Assembly: GCA_035041965.1 (NCBI GenBank)
Contig: JAPYMA010001417.1
Span: 1 to 64,000 of the forward strand
Origin: Anisakis pegreffii
Taxonomy: Eukaryota; Nematoda; Chromadorea; Rhabditida; Anisakidae
Direction: 5' to 3'
Length of the DNA: 64,000 bases
A model generated the notes under the pieces. It saw nothing but the letters and a program-made list of their open reading frames with translations. It did no database searches and was not told where the DNA came from. A program made the position numbers and the translations under genes. This document shows positions 61,801-64,000 of the stretch, piece by piece (positions within the stretch are counted from its first letter, which is position 1; every line of letters starts with the position of its first letter).

Positions 61801-63444
61801 ACGGCAAATAATTTCAACAAAAAAAAACTTTGTTGAAATTATAAAACGATCAAAACAGAAATTTTCTTCAACGAAACGATTTCGAGATTTGATTTTACCA
61901 CAGTGATATCTATAAATATGTTTTTTTTCTTCTAATTTGTCAAACTATTCAAACCAAAGGTCTGAACTTACTCGAGATTTTTAGTCTCATTAAAATTATG
62001 CTGTTCTTCTGTTATTCTAGTCTAATTGAAAACATCAAATGTTTGCGAAGTAAAATAACTGAAAAACGTGAGTTTTCCGCATATCCATCATATGAACGCT
62101 ATGAATAATAATCAGATTCCATACAGCAGATGTGAACGTTTACAGCTCTCCGTTTCCCTCTAAATGAGTGTGAAACATCAAGTAATACTCCACATACAAT
62201 TTTGCGCACTAATAACCACTTCATCACGCCATTTCTCCTCCCACACCATTAATATGTCTACCATCATATAACAAGTAATTATTACTGCAACAGTCTAGAA
62301 GCGTACCGAACTTGAATGTGTTTCCGAATATCCCGGCTGTAGAAAGCAAAACATGAAAAGTAGCGATATCGAACTATCGCTTCCTACTGACATCGCTTGT
62401 GAGTACGCTAACCTTCTCCTTTCCCACCCCTACTTAGTAAACAGACTATCTTTTCCGATTGCTTTTTCGCTATCTCGCCGGTTGCAGTGGTCAATTTGGT
62501 TACTGAAAAATCGCGTGAAGAGGCGCTGGGTTTCCGTTCTATTTTTGGTTAAATGACGTTTTATAAACGTTCATTACATTCTGCAAGAAAGTATCAAAGG
62601 AATGGACGAATAAACTCTCAGAAATTGGATGCCATTTTTTACGCTTCAAAATTTTTGCTTTAAAATTCATATAAATGTGTGCACACCTGCCCGTTTATAT
62701 GCATATTGTGCACCAAAATAGAAAAGAAAAACATAGAAATGAAGCCATAAGAACAAACGCTCGAAAGCAATTGGCGTTTACATCCGTAGTGAAAAATTCG
62801 AGGAGCTGGCGAGCTAAAGGTGCGTTTCGATTGTTGCAAATTTTACGACGGGTTTCGCTAAAATGAACCAGATACATCGAAAATCGGGAGGAGAACTCAG
62901 GGAAAAGAGGATATTTTCAGTTCAGTGCTGTATTAGAAAATTCGAGCGATTTGCGCCAGCTCTATCTGCAGCGGTTTTAATTCAATTTTTACACAGAATG
63001 ATTTTAACCAAGATGGACTGGAATCGGCCAGTATTCCGATGACTGGAGAGAAAAGTTTCTTACGCTAGTTTTGCATCACTGCAGTATATATGTACAAACT
63101 TCTGATGTATGTGAATTCCAAAGAAATTTAACGACCTGCAATAATTAGTCAGTTTACAGAAACTTAAAATAATGAGAGGTTTAAAAATCATGATTTCATT
63201 TCTTGAACTGAACAAGGACGAAAACATTAAAAGGAAGAGTGTTTAGGTTGCAAAGATCAGAATGGAATGTTGCGACTTGCAAACGAACCCTATTATGATG
63301 AAGAACAGCAAATGATGTGTGCATTTTGCAACTACAAATATCAGATATGCTCTGTGGAATCACACAACACTGCTGTCATACAAGGGATCTTTAACAGTTT
63401 CAAGATAAAAATTGCCGAAACAATTCGGTTCAATTTAATTACAG
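52863..63444 (+). CDS. secreted multi-module cysteine protein, MIG-18-like; runs off the window
   Basis: An extracellular protein that starts with a signal peptide (MYLLWLVLSITAAVS). It continues as at least 16 repeats of G-C-x(n)-G-x(n)-[YFL]-x-C, each about 35-45 residues. Exons: 52863-53043, 53547-53654, 53757-53945 (two modules), 54112-54204, 54452-54562, 54792-54905, 57194-57274, 57382-57501, 57743-57862, 59027-59143, 59418-59534, 60034-60171, 60626-60751, 60971-61075, 61214-61318, 61554-61679 and 63247-63444. Every internal exon begins and ends in phase 1, so modules can be skipped or duplicated without breaking the frame. About 716 residues are encoded here, and the last exon ends at a donor, so more lies beyond 63444. 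The module pattern recalls the MIG-18-like fibronectin type I fold of nematodes (MIG-18 acts with the ADAMTS protease MIG-17 in gonad cell migration). That identity is from pattern memory only. Several modules have extra or missing Cys. Confidence 0.7.
54968..55126 (+). CDS. possible alternative terminal exon of the module gene
   Basis: After a TTCTTCAG acceptor an open frame with good codon use runs to a TGA. It contains F-C-A-L-M-E-K and F-W-Q-C, a shrunken version of the module. It enters in phase 0, unlike its neighbours. It could follow a donor at GAA|GTTGCT inside the preceding exon and would then make a short isoform, or it may be a decayed module. Confidence 0.3.
55127..57193. other. 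long intron of the module gene
   Basis: 2 kb with no module exon. It carries a degenerate GCTTAGGCTGAGGCT stretch at 55724-55740, followed by loosely similar text to 55870, that shares a 15-mer with the core of the foldback element at 27 kb. No other feature seen. Confidence 0.4.
61680..63246. other. long intron of the module gene
   Basis: 1.6 kb without a module exon. It contains a small hairpin (AATTTCAACAAA paired with its complement, about 61810-61840). A 67-codon open frame at 62353-62556 has no splice context. Confidence 0.4.
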
Positions 63445-64000
63445 GTACCTAATCGTTCACTTAATGGAAAATATAATCGATCAAACAAAATGTCGTGCTA
63501 ATTGTGAGCGGCGTTTCAATCTGAGATATGATGAATGCCAATATAAGAAAAAACTTCTGTATCAGGTTTTATCGGTGCTGTGCACTCTAATGAGAATAGT
63601 TAGCTTCATGAAGTGCTAAAGTGATGAAAAATTCCATTTCTCTCCCTCAGAGATAATCCGATGATAATTATTGGCGGGAGGATATTGCTTGGGGCGCAAT
63701 TTTTTTTGCTGATAGAAATATTGATAGGGAATTTTGATGGCAATTTTCATTGGTAAGTTAAGCAGCAGAATTGATTCGTTAGTTGCTACGGATGAATCAC
63801 AAATTTCCTCTCGAAATTCACAATATGGCAGTGGATCTTTCAAGAAAAAAAAAACTTCGTTACTTTTAATAAGACTTATTCCACTTCAATGAACTTCACA
63901 ATTTCTCTTTGATAGATAGCAATTTTTAGATATAATGAGATAAGCTGAGTTTCTTAGGAGAGTTTCTGGGAGGCGATTCACCGTCACTGTTACTATAGGA
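63445..64000. other. end of window, presumed intron
   Basis: Follows the GTACCT donor of the last visible module exon. No acceptor followed by a G-C module was found, so the next exon is beyond the window. Confidence 0.4.

Noticed and set aside
1..64000. tRNA, rRNA, CRISPR arrays, bacterial promoters and ribosome binding sites
   Set aside because: Scanned by eye for B-box-like GGTTCGA with a paired A box, rRNA-like stretches and regular spacer arrays. None is convincing, and the DNA is clearly eukaryotic. A covariance-model search would be needed to exclude diverged small RNAs.

Overview
This 64 kb window is eukaryotic, AT-rich genomic DNA, most probably from a nematode. The genes are cut into short exons (about 60-300 nt) bounded by GT...AG, often with nematode-type TTTCAG-like acceptors. 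Several predicted start codons lie within a few bases of an AG acceptor, as expected for spliced-leader trans-splicing. The largest gene encodes cysteine modules resembling nematode MIG-18-like proteins. No bacterial operons, rRNA, tRNA or CRISPR were seen. Species and clade cannot be fixed from the sequence.

Layout. 1-7 kb: a ten-exon class A G-protein-coupled receptor (+). 7.9-11.8 kb: a BTB/POZ-domain protein (+). 13.0-16.5 kb: a small SH3-domain protein (+). 18.0-26.2 kb: a complete importin-7/8 homologue on the minus strand (21 exons, 1048 aa). 26.3-30.8 kb: intergenic DNA holding a foldback-type element with a hairpin core. 30.8-35.5 kb: a TRMT10C/MRPP1 homologue (mitochondrial RNase P subunit 1, minus strand, 9 exons, 485 aa), with the 3' end of an unidentified minus-strand gene just upstream at 36.3-36.6 kb. 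37-46 kb: a transposon-rich block with a hAT-type MITE carrying a near-perfect 8-bp duplication, an inverted second copy of it, a decayed LINE reverse transcriptase, simple repeats and a full-length but dead mariner with both inverted repeats. A small orphan gene (38.4-40.0 kb, +) sits inside this block. 46.9-48.5 kb: a second orphan gene (+). 49.4-50.7 kb: the 3' part of a third unknown gene (+). 50.7-51.0 kb: a short hAT-like element. 52.9-63.4 kb and beyond the edge: a secreted protein built from at least 16 repeated two-cysteine modules, nearly every one on its own phase 1-1 exon.

The genes show no common pathway. They look like ordinary housekeeping genes (nuclear import, mitochondrial tRNA processing) next to lineage-specific receptor, matrix-like and orphan genes. 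Exon models were assembled by hand by requiring splice sites, matching intron phases and, for importin-7 and TRMT10C, colinearity with the animal families as recalled. The 5' and 3' untranslated ends are not defined.
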